The notes beneath the pieces are model-generated. The model ran no database searches, was not told where the DNA came from, and saw only the letters and a list, made by a program, of their open reading frames with translations. This document shows positions 1 to 7,487 of a stretch of 64,000 nucleotides of DNA, in pieces (within the stretch, counting starts at the first letter, position 1; the number at the start of each line of letters is the position of its first letter). Both the position numbers and the translations under genes were made by a program. The stretch comes from Thalassomonas viridans (lineage in GTDB: Bacteria; Pseudomonadota; Gammaproteobacteria; Enterobacterales; Alteromonadaceae): assembly GCF_000948985.2 (NCBI RefSeq), contig NZ_CP059733.1, forward strand, positions 2,232,001 through 2,296,000, written 5' to 3'.

Positions 1-425
1 CAAAGTGAATCGGCCAGAGTCACCCGGATATTTTCTTGATTGATAAAGTAGCTTCTATCCTAGTCTGGTGGATTCAGGGATTAGCTGAAGGCTTAATTTC
101 GTTTGGGTTTAAAGCAGCAATCTCAGTTGGTGAAATTGACTGTTATGGTTCAATGCATTGTTTTTTCGCATGCGGCGAAAGAAGATTTATGAGCCCGTGG
201 CGGGGGGAAGAAGGGGTTGGCGCAGCAGAGAAGCAAACAGGAACAATAAGCAATATTTACGGTTTTTTTATTCTTTGTCACCGAGTTAAGCGGGTTTAGT
301 CACTTAGCCAGGTGTTTAAAACTGTTGGCTCAAATAATAGACTGTTGTATGATGTTTTTTGAACTTACATATGTTTATGTAGTTCATTTTATTACAATTA
401 AAATAATCGATAAAAGGAATTTTAT
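1..425. other. Gene-poor left edge
   Basis: I find no convincing gene here. The one 87-codon open frame (36-299, plus) has no good ribosome site, no signal peptide and no recognisable composition. The last 70 bases are AT-rich and look like the promoter and leader of the small secreted peptide gene that follows, with a ribosome site AAGGA eight bases before its ATG. Confidence 0.5.
360..386. promoter_or_regulatory. Dyad upstream of small peptide gene
   Basis: Arms TGAACTTACATA and TATGTAGTTCA face each other and are complementary apart from one extra base in the left arm. The dyad lies about 40 bases before the start at 426. It could be an operator or just an AT-rich inverted repeat; no matching regulator was identified. 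Confidence 0.35.
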
Positions 426-626
426 ATGACCTCCAAAGTAAAAGCATTCTTGGCTGCGGCTTTCATTTCTCTGTTGAATGTTTCTATGCCTGTTCAGGCT
501 GAGACTATTTCATGCACATTCGATGACGGCAGTGGCCATTTTGAGGCGGTTACTGATGATTATGAGCAAGGCAGTCGGCTCATAGAGCTTTGTATAGGTC
601 TTGGGGGAACCCCAAGCTTCAGATAG
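426..626 (+). CDS. Small secreted two-cysteine peptide (family A)
   Basis: Encodes 66 residues with a clear Sec signal peptide: positive start, hydrophobic core, then PVQA before the probable cleavage site near residue 25. The mature part is about 41 residues, acidic, with two cysteines 25 residues apart. It resembles the product at 4720-4923: both begin the mature region with C-T-aromatic, carry an acidic-Y-x(1-2)-Q stretch, and end with C-x-x-L-G-G after the second cysteine. I infer a paralogous pair exported to the periplasm, possibly with one disulfide. No known family is recognised and the function is unknown. The ribosome site AAGGA is well placed. A hairpin follows the gene at 648-676. 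Confidence 0.7.
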   Translation: MTSKVKAFLAAAFISLLNVSMPVQAETISCTFDDGSGHFEAVTDDYEQGSRLIELCIGLGGTPSFR

Positions 627-647
627 CATCATTAGTTCATTTCAAGC

Positions 648-676
648 GTTCACCGTACCCGTTGAGTACGGTGAAC
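648..676. terminator. Perfect 11-bp hairpin between convergent genes
   Basis: GTTCACCGTAC and GTACGGTGAAC form an 11-bp stem with a 7-base loop between the stop codons of two convergent genes. There is no T-run on either side, so intrinsic termination is uncertain. Confidence 0.5.
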
Positions 677-688
677 TGTTGCAATTCA

Positions 689-1993
689 TTATTTAGCTAA
701 TGCAAATTCACCCAAGGTACGCTGGTGAGCGATAATCTTGGCGAGCAGGTTATCGGTTTCACTGTCAGAGGTTTCCAGTGCCTGCAGGTAAACATCATCA
801 TGCACACATTCCTTCATACTCTGGATCATGTCCTGCACCAGGGCGTCAACTCCGCCATCGAGTTTTTCCAGCACACTGTCAAATGTTTCCAGGAGAGATT
901 CTTTGACGGTGTCCGGGCTAATGGCATAAGCATAAGACGTTTTTGGCCCGCTTGCTAAAGTGCTTTTTGAGTCGTTATCAATAAAAACTAAGGTATTGCC
1001 GCTGGTGATCATAATATTGCCTGAGTTTGCAAGGCTCTCGTCATCGATGTAAAACCTGTCGCAGTTACCCATTATTCTGTCCAGCAGGAATGCCTTACCT
1101 AAATCTTGCCGGTTTAGGGGAGAGTTTAGGGCTTTAATGATTTGCTGCTCTTCGGCATCTTCTATCGAGGTGCCGTCCACCATATCTTGCATAGTGCATT
1201 CCATTCCTTTGAGCGAGTGGGGTTTGGCGACCTCCATGGACGATTGGGCTTCTTGTATCGCTGTATCTATTCTAGAAAAAAATCCCATATGGCTATAGGT
1301 TATAGAGTTATCATCTTTGACTGCAGCGAGTAAGGCGTTAAAGCACCCCAAAGGAGACTCGGAATTCCGATCTTCTGTTAATACTTTAGCGACATCATCA
1401 ATTGAGAGGCTACTGGCTGCCATTTCTTCGGCAAGCAGGGGAGCGGCGGATAATAATATATCTTTGATATTATCGTTTTTACTTGTCACGCCTATTTCGC
1501 TAAAGGCGTGATCTACGGCCAGCCTGGTATCTTTGGGTATTGATTTTTCATTGGCTGTGGCTAAGCCTGCTTTTTTCAGTATGTCGCCGCCCCGAATAGC
1601 ATCGTCGGCCTTATCCTGGTCGCCATATGGCTTTATTGTTAAACCGCCCTGGTCATTGTGGATGAAGTATACGCCACTGGCACTTGCGCTTTTAGCGCTT
1701 GAATGGGTGATCTTGGATACGGTGCCCAGCACCGAATCGTCGATTTTGGCTTCGTCACCGCTTAGTGACGGCGCATCTATATCGGCATTCTGCACAGAAC
1801 TCGCGTCTTGGGCTGAAAAGCTATTGCTTATATGTGTAGCGTCCTGAGCGTGTTTTGAGTTGTCGGGGGCTAGCGTATGCTCTTTTGTTATGCCGTCTGT
1901 TAAGTCATGTTGAGAATGGTTTGCCTTATCAAGCGTTAAAGGTGGTATGTCGCCGTGGCTGGCGTTAGCAGCTTTTGAGAGTGGAGATTCCAT
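689..1993 (-). CDS. Putative type III effector, atypical kinase-like fold
   Basis: 434 residues, no signal peptide or membrane segment. Residues 1-100 are low-complexity, rich in Ser, Asp, His and Ala, as in the secretion/chaperone-binding regions of many type III effectors. A kinase-like core follows. A G-V-Y-F strand and hairpin at 107-122 carries a candidate ATP-binding lysine, K121. Near the C terminus are D305-R-I-M-G-N310-C-D312-R313, S-G-N at 324-326 and F-I-D-N-D at 337-341. This order (D-x4-N-x-D-R, then GN, then hydrophobic-D) is that of actin-fragmin-kinase and PI3/4-kinase-like enzymes, where these residues bind metal and ATP. A CesT-like chaperone gene is divergent 259 bp away, which is why I call an effector; no secretion apparatus is visible here. 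The start has AAGGAAT seven bases upstream. Kinase-like identity is fairly likely, translocation is inferred, and the substrate is unknown. Confidence 0.6.
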   Translation of the reverse strand: MESPLSKAANASHGDIPPLTLDKANHSQHDLTDGITKEHTLAPDNSKHAQDATHISNSFSAQDASSVQNADIDAPSLSGDEAKIDDSVLGTVSKITHSSAKSASASGVYFIHNDQGGLTIKPYGDQDKADDAIRGGDILKKAGLATANEKSIPKDTRLAVDHAFSEIGVTSKNDNIKDILLSAAPLLAEEMAASSLSIDDVAKVLTEDRNSESPLGCFNALLAAVKDDNSITYSHMGFFSRIDTAIQEAQSSMEVAKPHSLKGMECTMQDMVDGTSIEDAEEQQIIKALNSPLNRQDLGKAFLLDRIMGNCDRFYIDDESLANSGNIMITSGNTLVFIDNDSKSTLASGPKTSYAYAISPDTVKESLLETFDSVLEKLDGGVDALVQDMIQSMKECVHDDVYLQALETSDSETDNLLAKIIAHQRTLGEFALAK

Positions 1994-2252
1994 GTTTTAT
2001 TCCTTTTTTTGAGAGATGTTTGGCTCCGTTACTATGCAACTTACGCTGTCTTTTTGGGGTTATGCAGAGCCTGATTTAAAAGTTATCAGTCAAATGTGGA
2101 AGGAATGTGGCCGGAATGTGGAAGAAATTCGGATTTAAACCGGCTTTTTTAGCCTGAAGTTATTTTTCAGTGATTTATACAACTTGTTTTTACCTGCTGT
2201 TCCTTACGTATAAAACAAGGTTTGTAGTAATAAATATAATCTGGAGAAAATC

Positions 2253-2714
2253 ATGAGCATGAATCAATCCCCCCTTAATAACTGGTTATCTGAACTTAGC
2301 GCCGGGCAGGGGACGCAATTTAAGCTTGATGAGCAGGGACGCTGTTTTATCAGCGCCAATAATAACTGTAATATCTGTATTCACGGACCGGCAGGCAGCG
2401 ACAGCTTTTATGTCAATATCGAGCTGATGACCCTGACGGAAGAAAACAACGAATTCTTGTTCCGTCAGGCATTGAGCCTGAATTTGTTCCAGCATGAAAC
2501 CCGCAACTGCGCGCTTGCCCTGGATGAAAAATCATCGGCTTTGATGCTTTGTTATGCCGGACAATACAAGCACACAAGCTTCCAGGACTTTACCAATGTG
2601 CTCAACAATATGGTTGATCTCAGCGCTACGCTTTGCGAGCAATTACAGCAAAGCCAATACACTGAGACGGCGCCAAAAGCCGGGGAACTTCCCGCTTTTG
2701 GCATGCTTTGCTAG
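2253..2714 (+). CDS. CesT-family type III secretion chaperone
   Basis: 153 residues, small and acidic, no signal peptide. The profile matches Tir-chaperone (CesT) proteins: an N-terminal amphipathic helix (L-N-N-W-L-S-E-L), then L-D-E-Q-G-R-C with the first strands, a central strand and helix ending in L-F-R-Q-A-L-S-L-N-L around residues 70-80, a further strand pair (C-A-L-A-L-D then A-L-M-L-C-Y), and a C-terminal helix with repeated L. Such chaperones bind the N-terminal region of one effector in the cytoplasm and keep it competent for secretion. The likely client is the divergent kinase-like protein. The ribosome site GGAGAA precedes the ATG. The remaining doubt is whether a functional secretion system exists elsewhere in this genome. 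Confidence 0.8.
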   Translation: MSMNQSPLNNWLSELSAGQGTQFKLDEQGRCFISANNNCNICIHGPAGSDSFYVNIELMTLTEENNEFLFRQALSLNLFQHETRNCALALDEKSSALMLCYAGQYKHTSFQDFTNVLNNMVDLSATLCEQLQQSQYTETAPKAGELPAFGMLC

Positions 2715-2759
2715 ACCGGTTATATATTGTTCTTTCTTGTGCTGATTTTAAATATGTCA

Positions 2760-2805
2760 ATTTTACAGGTTAATGAAGAAAAATGGCTTCATTAACCTGT
2801 AAAAT
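2760..2805. repeat. 19-bp perfect inverted repeat
   Basis: ATTTTACAGGTTAATGAAG is followed by an 8-base loop and its exact reverse complement, 46 bases after the chaperone stop codon. The stem is long and AT-rich with no T-run after it, so it is not a standard terminator. It could act as an mRNA-stabilising 3' hairpin or be the remnant of a small mobile element. Confidence 0.75.
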
Positions 2806-3025
2806 GCTGGACTGATATGGCAGTTAAGTATCGCGTGTTGCTTTTTGCCAATTTACATGCTTTTTTGTTAATTTTTTGTAATAATTTCTTTTTGCTGCCC
2901 CTGTCGGCCTAATGCTGGCTGGCGGCAATAAAGGAGAGTTGAATCTGGTTTTTGTCTGGCAGCTGCCGGGCATTTTGTTATGCCGGATATCACTTGTTCG
3001 TTTATAAATCTTTAAGGAAAAAGTC

Positions 3026-4381
3026 ATGCGATTAAAAACAGTCCTTCCCTTCATTTCTTTGTCGGCGGTGGCCTTTGTCTCTATTGGCAAAGAGGTAACT
3101 CCGTTTGATCTCCATTCACTGAATATCGGCCAAATTGTTGACGAAGCTGAGCTTCAGGGGGAAGTTGCTTTGGCAGAAGAAAGCGTTACCCGTTATATCA
3201 GCGGTTTTGACCAGGCGGCAAAGGCCAGTGCTTTAAAAAAAGCCATGCCTGATAAGGCTGCGGGCAATCAGGTAATGAATACTGCGGCGATCAATCTGCC
3301 GCCGGATAACTTAAGTTGCTACAACCTGGGAAATAATCTTACGTATACCATTAACCTTCCCGCCAGCTCTTATGTTTGTGCCGACTTTAATCACACGGAT
3401 AGTGATAAAGGTTTCTCCATAGACGGCTTTGAGTCGACTTCAGGCAATTTGAAAGTTTCCGCTTACCTGTACACAGCGAACGGTTATGTCGCCCTGGGGT
3501 CAGCCAACAGCGGCTCCAACAAGGCTGCATTTTTAAGGACCACAACGAATTTTGCGGCCGGTACTATCCGGGTGGTCACCCATTATGACCCGTTAAATAC
3601 GACAGGCGAGCAATACAAGCTGAGTTTCCGGACGTTCGGGCTGGATAGCCATGAACCTAATAACTCCACGGCTCAAGCCAGTTCGGATACCGACAATCAC
3701 TTTACACCTGCACAAACCTCCTACCAGGTAGCGGCAAGTTTGTCGCATGAAAGCGACGTTGACGTGTTTATGTATGATGTTGACAGCAATGATAAAACCA
3801 GGTTTGTTACCCTGAGGGTGTCAAATAACCATATTGACAAATTCGGGGTGGCGGTTTTCCTTAACGATGACGCCACGCAGTTGCAGACAAGTTATGAATT
3901 TAACAGCAATCTCTGGAATGAGCCGGGTTATGCAGGCATCACCTTTAAAGTAAGTCTTGCAGGCGAAAGCCTGAGCGATAGCGACAAGCTTATTGTTAAG
4001 GTGATCCCGTTAGGTACAGGCATGTTTACCGATGTCCCGTACCATATCAATGTCTCCGGTGTTGACGGCTCTCAGGTCAGCTCGTTAACCGGGAGTTATG
4101 AGGCTGCTTCCGGTGGATTGATTTATTTCCGGTTGAATGCGACAAACGGCCTGGCCGGATCTCAGTTAGTGAAGATTGAATATAACTATCCGAACAACGG
4201 CTCCATTAGCGCTTACAGGGTGTCGGACAGCCAGGGGCGCGTTTTTTACGATACGCCGGTTGATTCATGCAGTTTTATCAAGTCTATTTCCAATCTGAAA
4301 ATCTCCGTGTATTTGTCCGACATAGACTTTTGGTATGCTCCGGTAACCAATGGCTCATTTCCGCATGCCATTTGCCAATAA
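3026..4381 (+). CDS. Secreted protein with PPC-like beta domain
   Basis: 451 residues with an N-terminal hydrophobic segment (about residues 5-20) that acts as a signal peptide, though without a textbook cleavage motif. Around residue 210 the sequence D-S-H-E-P-N-N-S marks the start of a bacterial pre-peptidase C-terminal-like (PPC) beta-sandwich domain. A related beta-rich stretch precedes it (about 95-205), and another weak beta-rich region with two cysteines lies near the C terminus. PPC domains are usually appendages of secreted hydrolases, but no catalytic motif is visible, so this may be a binding or structural exoprotein. AAGGAAAAAG precedes the ATG and a terminator follows at 4453-4477. 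Confidence 0.55.
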   Translation: MRLKTVLPFISLSAVAFVSIGKEVTPFDLHSLNIGQIVDEAELQGEVALAEESVTRYISGFDQAAKASALKKAMPDKAAGNQVMNTAAINLPPDNLSCYNLGNNLTYTINLPASSYVCADFNHTDSDKGFSIDGFESTSGNLKVSAYLYTANGYVALGSANSGSNKAAFLRTTTNFAAGTIRVVTHYDPLNTTGEQYKLSFRTFGLDSHEPNNSTAQASSDTDNHFTPAQTSYQVAASLSHESDVDVFMYDVDSNDKTRFVTLRVSNNHIDKFGVAVFLNDDATQLQTSYEFNSNLWNEPGYAGITFKVSLAGESLSDSDKLIVKVIPLGTGMFTDVPYHINVSGVDGSQVSSLTGSYEAASGGLIYFRLNATNGLAGSQLVKIEYNYPNNGSISAYRVSDSQGRVFYDTPVDSCSFIKSISNLKISVYLSDIDFWYAPVTNGSFPHAICQ

Positions 4382-4452
4382 ACCGGTTTGCGGCTGTGTG
4401 AGCTTTTCCTGTAGCCGATTTGTTATGGGAATTTAGGTTACCTCGCCAGATT

Positions 4453-4477
4453 ATGCCCCGTGTACGGGGCATTTTTA
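4453..4477 (+). terminator. Intrinsic terminator of exoprotein gene
   Basis: ATGCCCCGT and ACGGGGCAT form a 9-bp stem with a minimal GT loop (realistically 8 bp and a 4-base loop), followed by TTTTAT. Confidence 0.8.
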
Positions 4478-4652
4478 TGTCTGCATGAAAAGTTGTGTAA
4501 TGAGGGAGTGATTGATGCCAGCACGATTTGTCTGGTAATTCATCACTAATATTTATGGGTTTCCAGGTGTCTTTACATTAAATGTTGCTTAATGGAACAC
4601 TCCCTGGTTGGGGAGGGGGAGAGGTTTAATATCCGTGGTATGCTTGTTTCGT

Positions 4653-4693
4653 CAAGTGATTGAAAATTCACTTGTTTAAAAGTAATTAAACAA
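4653..4693. promoter_or_regulatory. Overlapping dyads before small peptide gene
   Basis: CAAGTGA with TCACTTG (4653-4659, 4668-4674) overlaps TTGTTTAA with TTAAACAA (4672-4679, 4686-4693). Both lie within 70 bases of the start at 4720. Two nested dyads sharing a half-site suggest an operator, but they could be chance in AT-rich DNA. Confidence 0.35.
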
Positions 4694-4719
4694 CATTTTA
4701 ATGATAAAGGATTTTTATT

Positions 4720-4923
4720 ATGTTTAAAAAATTAGCACTGATACTTTCAGCCGGCTGTCTCGCCTTTTCCATGTCGGCACAGGCAGATGATCTTTATTTC
4801 TATGCCTGCACTTATGGCTCTCATACACAAACAGGTTATATTGCCGGTGAGTACAGAAATCAGGCAAGGATGGAGTGCAGGGCGCTTGGGGGTTCTTATG
4901 CCGATCATAGGGTGGCATTTTAG
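4720..4923 (+). CDS. Small secreted two-cysteine peptide (family A)
   Basis: 67 residues with a strong signal peptide ending S-A-Q-A near residue 22. The mature part is about 45 residues, rich in Tyr, with two cysteines 22 residues apart. It shares C-T-aromatic, acidic-Y-x-x-Q and C-x-x-L-G-G-S/T with the product at 426-626, so the two are probably paralogues. No family or function is recognised. AAAGGA precedes the ATG, and a canonical intrinsic terminator closes the gene, so it is very likely a separately expressed single-gene unit. Confidence 0.7.
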   Translation: MFKKLALILSAGCLAFSMSAQADDLYFYACTYGSHTQTGYIAGEYRNQARMECRALGGSYADHRVAF

Positions 4924-4950
4924 TTAACCAGAACCCAGGTTCATTATGAC

Positions 4951-4980
4951 AGGTGTCGCTTAGCCGGCACCTTTTTCTTT
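4951..4980 (+). terminator. Intrinsic terminator
   Basis: AGGTGTCG and CGGCACCT pair over 8 bp (one G-T wobble) around a 6-base loop, followed by a long T-rich tail, just after the small peptide gene ending at 4923. Confidence 0.85.
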
Positions 4981-5059
4981 TTCGTTTTTTGGGGCTAAGG
5001 TCCAGACAGTAGTGGCCAAGCAGTTTATTCGATGCTCATGTGAACGGGAAGAGGGTCAT

Positions 5060-5088
5060 AAAACAGGCTGCCGGTATACGGCAACCTG
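5060..5088 (-). terminator. Intrinsic terminator, minus strand
   Basis: Read on the minus strand, CAGGTTGCCG and CGGCAGCCTG form a 10-bp stem (one wobble) with a TATAC loop followed by TTTTAT. It lies eleven bases beyond the stop of the 53-residue minus-strand gene at 5099-5260, which supports that gene being real. Confidence 0.8.
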
Positions 5089-5098
5089 AAAGTCACTG

Positions 5099-5260
5099 CT
5101 AAACCAGGCAGTAAGTGTTATACGCGCCGCAAGCTCTTACGCCGCCCGACAGGCAAGTTTCCAATAAGCGTTCGCACATTTCCGAACCGGGCTCAGGGCC
5201 GGCCTGTACCACTGTGCTTGCTCCCAGGCCAATACTTAAAGCTAAAATTATTGTTTTCAT
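5099..5260 (-). CDS. Small secreted four-cysteine peptide (family B)
   Basis: 53 codons. A signal peptide (M-K-T-I-I-L-A-L-S) runs to V-V-Q-A near residue 20, followed by a roughly 33-residue mature part with four cysteines in the pattern C-x6-C-x7-C-x6-C: C-E-R-L-L-E-T-C, then A-C-G-A-Y-N-T-Y-C. The gene at 34517-34705 encodes the same twin C-x6-C layout with L-L inside the first loop and two aromatic residues at equivalent positions in the second. This points to a two-disulfide helical-hairpin-like peptide family, exported to the periplasm or beyond. The function is unknown. A minus-strand terminator follows directly. Confidence 0.7.
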   Translation of the reverse strand: MKTIILALSIGLGASTVVQAGPEPGSEMCERLLETCLSGGVRACGAYNTYCLV

Positions 5261-5448
5261 TTTATTTATCATTTAAAAATCGTCCTTTTTTTAATTTATT
5301 ATGCGGATGAATCCGGCTGAAAAACAGTCAGATTCCCTAATACCATATAGGGTCGTCGGTTAAATTCCCAGCACTATTTTAAAATTAAAGCCACCGGTTA
5401 AGGACCGAAAAGGCGGCGGTTGTTGCTGTAGTTAACCGGGCTTTGTCA

Positions 5449-5722
5449 TTAAAGCTGGTCTCTTACCCGTTGCTGGAGGTTTTGTATCCTGTCGTCAAAG
5501 TCTGTCACTGTCTCTTTAAGCCATTTAGCATTGCGCCTGAGGCCGTAAACGGTGTAATCGTCCAGCTCTTCCTAGCGCGGCAAAAGCGTCGCAGAGAAAG
5601 GCATGGTCGACGCTGAACCCGGCAAAGTCATCGGTGAGTTTTAAAAACTCGCTGGAAATTGTTTTGGGTTCAGCGTCTTCGCCCGGCAGCGGATCTTCTG
5701 TATCCGTGGACTGGTGTGATTG
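5449..5722 (-). pseudogene. Decayed gene fragment with frameshift
   Basis: Two minus-strand reading frames join across about 5570-5578. The first reads through an acidic segment (D-P-L-P-G-E-D-A-E-P) to D-A-F-A-A-L. The second continues E-E-L-D-D-Y-T-V-Y-G-L-R-R-N-A-K-W-L-K-E and ends R-V-R-D-Q-L at a TAA. The composition is that of a small helical protein rather than random sequence, but a single-frame product is impossible. The 5' end also lacks a start codon because a stop precedes it. I infer a remnant that once lay downstream of the XRE-type regulator on the same strand. Family unknown. Confidence 0.5.
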
Positions 5723-5802
5723 TTACAGGCTTATATGCGCTGTTTTTGGGGGAATAATGCCAGGTTAGAACGGGGGGCAGGGATAATCAGCCGCCGCCGA
5801 AT

Positions 5803-6105
5803 TTATTTGTCGTCTGAGTCTTTCTTTTTGAAGGGGATTATCTTATTGCTGCGGGCTTCGGCTTTGGCGAATTGTTGCATGATTTTCTTGATTTCTTTTT
5901 GCGGTGACGCGCCGCAGGCCTGGCAGATCCAGAAAAATTCGGCAATATCCACCCGTCTCTGGCCCAATTCGCAATGGGCAACAAAGGAATTCGCCTTTTT
6001 TAATTTTTTGGCGAGCTCTCTCTGGCTAAAGCCTGCTTTGTCTCTCATGGCCGTCAGTGCCTTGGCAACGATCTGACCATGTTCTGTGGCGATATATTTC
6101 TTCAT
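5803..6105 (-). CDS. XRE-family (HTH_3) transcriptional regulator
   Basis: 100 residues. Residues 9-65 form a Cro/CI-type helix-turn-helix: A-K-A-L-T-A-M-R, then G-F-S-Q-R-E-L-A-K-K-L (helices 2-3) and a recognition part around F-V-A-H-C-E-L-G-Q-R-R-V. The C-terminal tail is strongly basic and acidic in patches and probably disordered. It most likely binds a palindrome as a dimer. A dyad AAGAGC-AAAA-GCTCTT lies only 12 bases upstream of the start codon, suggesting autorepression. A decayed gene follows it, so its original partner may be lost. Confidence 0.8.
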   Translation of the reverse strand: MKKYIATEHGQIVAKALTAMRDKAGFSQRELAKKLKKANSFVAHCELGQRRVDIAEFFWICQACGASPQKEIKKIMQQFAKAEARSNKIIPFKKKDSDDK

Positions 6106-6116
6106 GCTTTGATTTT

Positions 6117-6132
6117 AAGAGCAAAAGCTCTT
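6117..6132. promoter_or_regulatory. Candidate operator of XRE-type regulator
   Basis: AAGAGC and GCTCTT flank an AAAA spacer directly before the regulator start codon, and a further AAGAGC half-site is present at about 6143. The position fits autoregulation; the assignment is by proximity only. Confidence 0.5.
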
Positions 6133-6327
6133 GCTCCAAAATTAAGAGCGAGATATGATGTGCGTATGTCAGATATGCCCGGCAGTAAAATAAACTTCCC
6201 GAGTAAGATCTGACACATAGCCGTGGCCGATCTCAGGTGCGGCGGTACAGGGAGTAGTCACTTTTTGCAATAAAACGGAAGTAACCTACCTCGATATTTC
6301 TATAACACTTCAACTAAGGAGCGGATA

Positions 6328-6507
6328 ATGTTCAAAACATGGACTGAAACCAGACGTGAAAACTTATTGTCAGGCAAGGAGCTTGACCGGAAAAATGTAG
6401 TACAGGTAGCAGCAGGCACCAAGCAGAGCACACAAGAGCAGCCACATCAGCAGCTGCCGGTTGCCGTGGTGCTTTTTTCCGGTGACGCCATACACCCTAA
6501 TCAATGA
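6328..6507 (+). CDS. Small 59-residue protein, first gene of cassette
   Basis: Begins MFKTWTETRR and ends just after a short hydrophobic run (P-V-A-V-V-L-F). The middle is polar and Gln-rich. It has no signal peptide and no clear membrane helix. The ribosome site AAGGAG is excellent. The stop codon overlaps the start of the next gene as ATGA, so the two are translationally coupled. That coupling is the main reason to accept a gene of this size. It could be a real small protein or a leader peptide that sets translation of the membrane protein. Family not recognised. Confidence 0.6.
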   Translation: MFKTWTETRRENLLSGKELDRKNVVQVAAGTKQSTQEQPHQQLPVAVVLFSGDAIHPNQ

Positions 6508-7004
6508 GCGCGTTATCACAATATTTGTTGTATTACGGGGATATAGTCTTAATGACTACATCCCTGCTGGCAGTGATGTTGAGCGCAAAAAGTAAAAACA
6601 GGCCGATTTTCAGTTTCAGCCTGTTGTTTTTAACGGCCATAGCTCTGCGGCATATGCTGCAGGGCGCTTATTCCGGTTTGCCGCTGGCGGAAAAGGTGGT
6701 GCTTTGGTATCAAACCTTTGAATATCTTTATATCGGAGTGTTTGTGATCTCGGTCGCCATGCATGCCTTGCTGTTATGGCATACCAGTAAAGCGATACGC
6801 ATGATTTATGTGCTGATGGCGGTTAATATTTGCTTTTATGCCTTTATGCACTGGCAGCGTAATATTATGGGATCACACCTGCATAACTGGAGCTGGGATC
6901 TGTATTCCTGGTCTGTGGCTGTGATTAATTACTGCATTGTTGGCATTCTGCTTGTCGCCAGCATGAAAGGAGTGCAAAACCGAAATGGAAATTCAATCTT
7001 TTAA
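6504..7004 (+). CDS. Integral membrane protein, unknown function
   Basis: 166 residues with about five hydrophobic helices: residues 7-27, 36-55, 73-93, 98-116 and 133-153. There is a short basic loop after the first. No transporter or enzyme motif is visible; several His and Trp residues lie near the membrane faces. It overlaps the small gene before it by 4 bases and the gene after it by 20 bases, so the three are one transcription and translation unit. Family not recognised. Confidence 0.7.
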   Translation: MSALSQYLLYYGDIVLMTTSLLAVMLSAKSKNRPIFSFSLLFLTAIALRHMLQGAYSGLPLAEKVVLWYQTFEYLYIGVFVISVAMHALLLWHTSKAIRMIYVLMAVNICFYAFMHWQRNIMGSHLHNWSWDLYSWSVAVINYCIVGILLVASMKGVQNRNGNSIF

Positions 7005-7479
7005 CTTTTTCCCCTTGGTACTGGCGGGGGCGGTAACTTTAGCCGTATTGGCCTTTTCCCGGATAGAAAAGAAGCTAAGGCAAGTGGTTATCGCCCACCT
7101 GTACCATGAAGCCGCTTTCTATGAAGCGTACCGGTTATTGCTGGAATATGATCGGGCCGTAGGTGAAAATCCGGATGCCGGCAAATTGGCGCTGATTGAT
7201 AAAAAAATTGCTTTGTATCTCAGGCAGGTGGCAGGACTGGCGCCGGTTATTGACCAGGGCAGGGTGGTGGTTACTCCGCCCCAGTACCGGCAATTGACGC
7301 AGGCCCACCGTATTTTGATGAAAAATTATAATTTTATTGTCAGCGATATGTCGGCTAAAGACAGGATTCTCACCAGCGCCATGTTAAAAATTGACAGCCT
7401 GCATTATGGCGAGCGCTATTTTAGCAAAATTGAAACCACGGCTGCCGAGAGGGAGGCCATGGCCTTAGTTAACAGCTGA
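6985..7479 (+). CDS. Membrane-anchored cytoplasmic protein, unknown function
   Basis: 164 residues. One N-terminal helix (about residues 8-24) is followed by a positively charged stretch (R-I-E-K-K-L-R) and a roughly 140-residue soluble, mostly helical domain. The topology rule puts that domain in the cytoplasm. It overlaps the preceding membrane protein by 20 bases, with GAAAGGAG upstream of the ATG inside that gene. It probably acts together with the membrane protein. It converges on the histidine kinase gene with only 8 bases between stop codons. Confidence 0.65.
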   Translation: MEIQSFNFFPLVLAGAVTLAVLAFSRIEKKLRQVVIAHLYHEAAFYEAYRLLLEYDRAVGENPDAGKLALIDKKIALYLRQVAGLAPVIDQGRVVVTPPQYRQLTQAHRILMKNYNFIVSDMSAKDRILTSAMLKIDSLHYGERYFSKIETTAAEREAMALVNS

Positions 7480-7487
7480 GGGGGAAT

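Larger units (their letters stand above)
4382..4719. other. Intergenic stretch with terminator and dyads
   Basis: No gene seen. It holds the terminator of the upstream exoprotein gene and, just before the next small gene, two overlapping AT-rich dyads. The middle part has no recognised structure. Confidence 0.6.

Noticed and set aside
36..299. 87-codon plus-strand open frame at the left edge
   Set aside because: No ribosome site, no signal or domain, atypical composition; more likely a chance frame.
2824..3090. 88-codon minus-strand frame
   Set aside because: Overlaps the start of the secreted protein gene in antisense, is basic and low in complexity, with no ribosome site.
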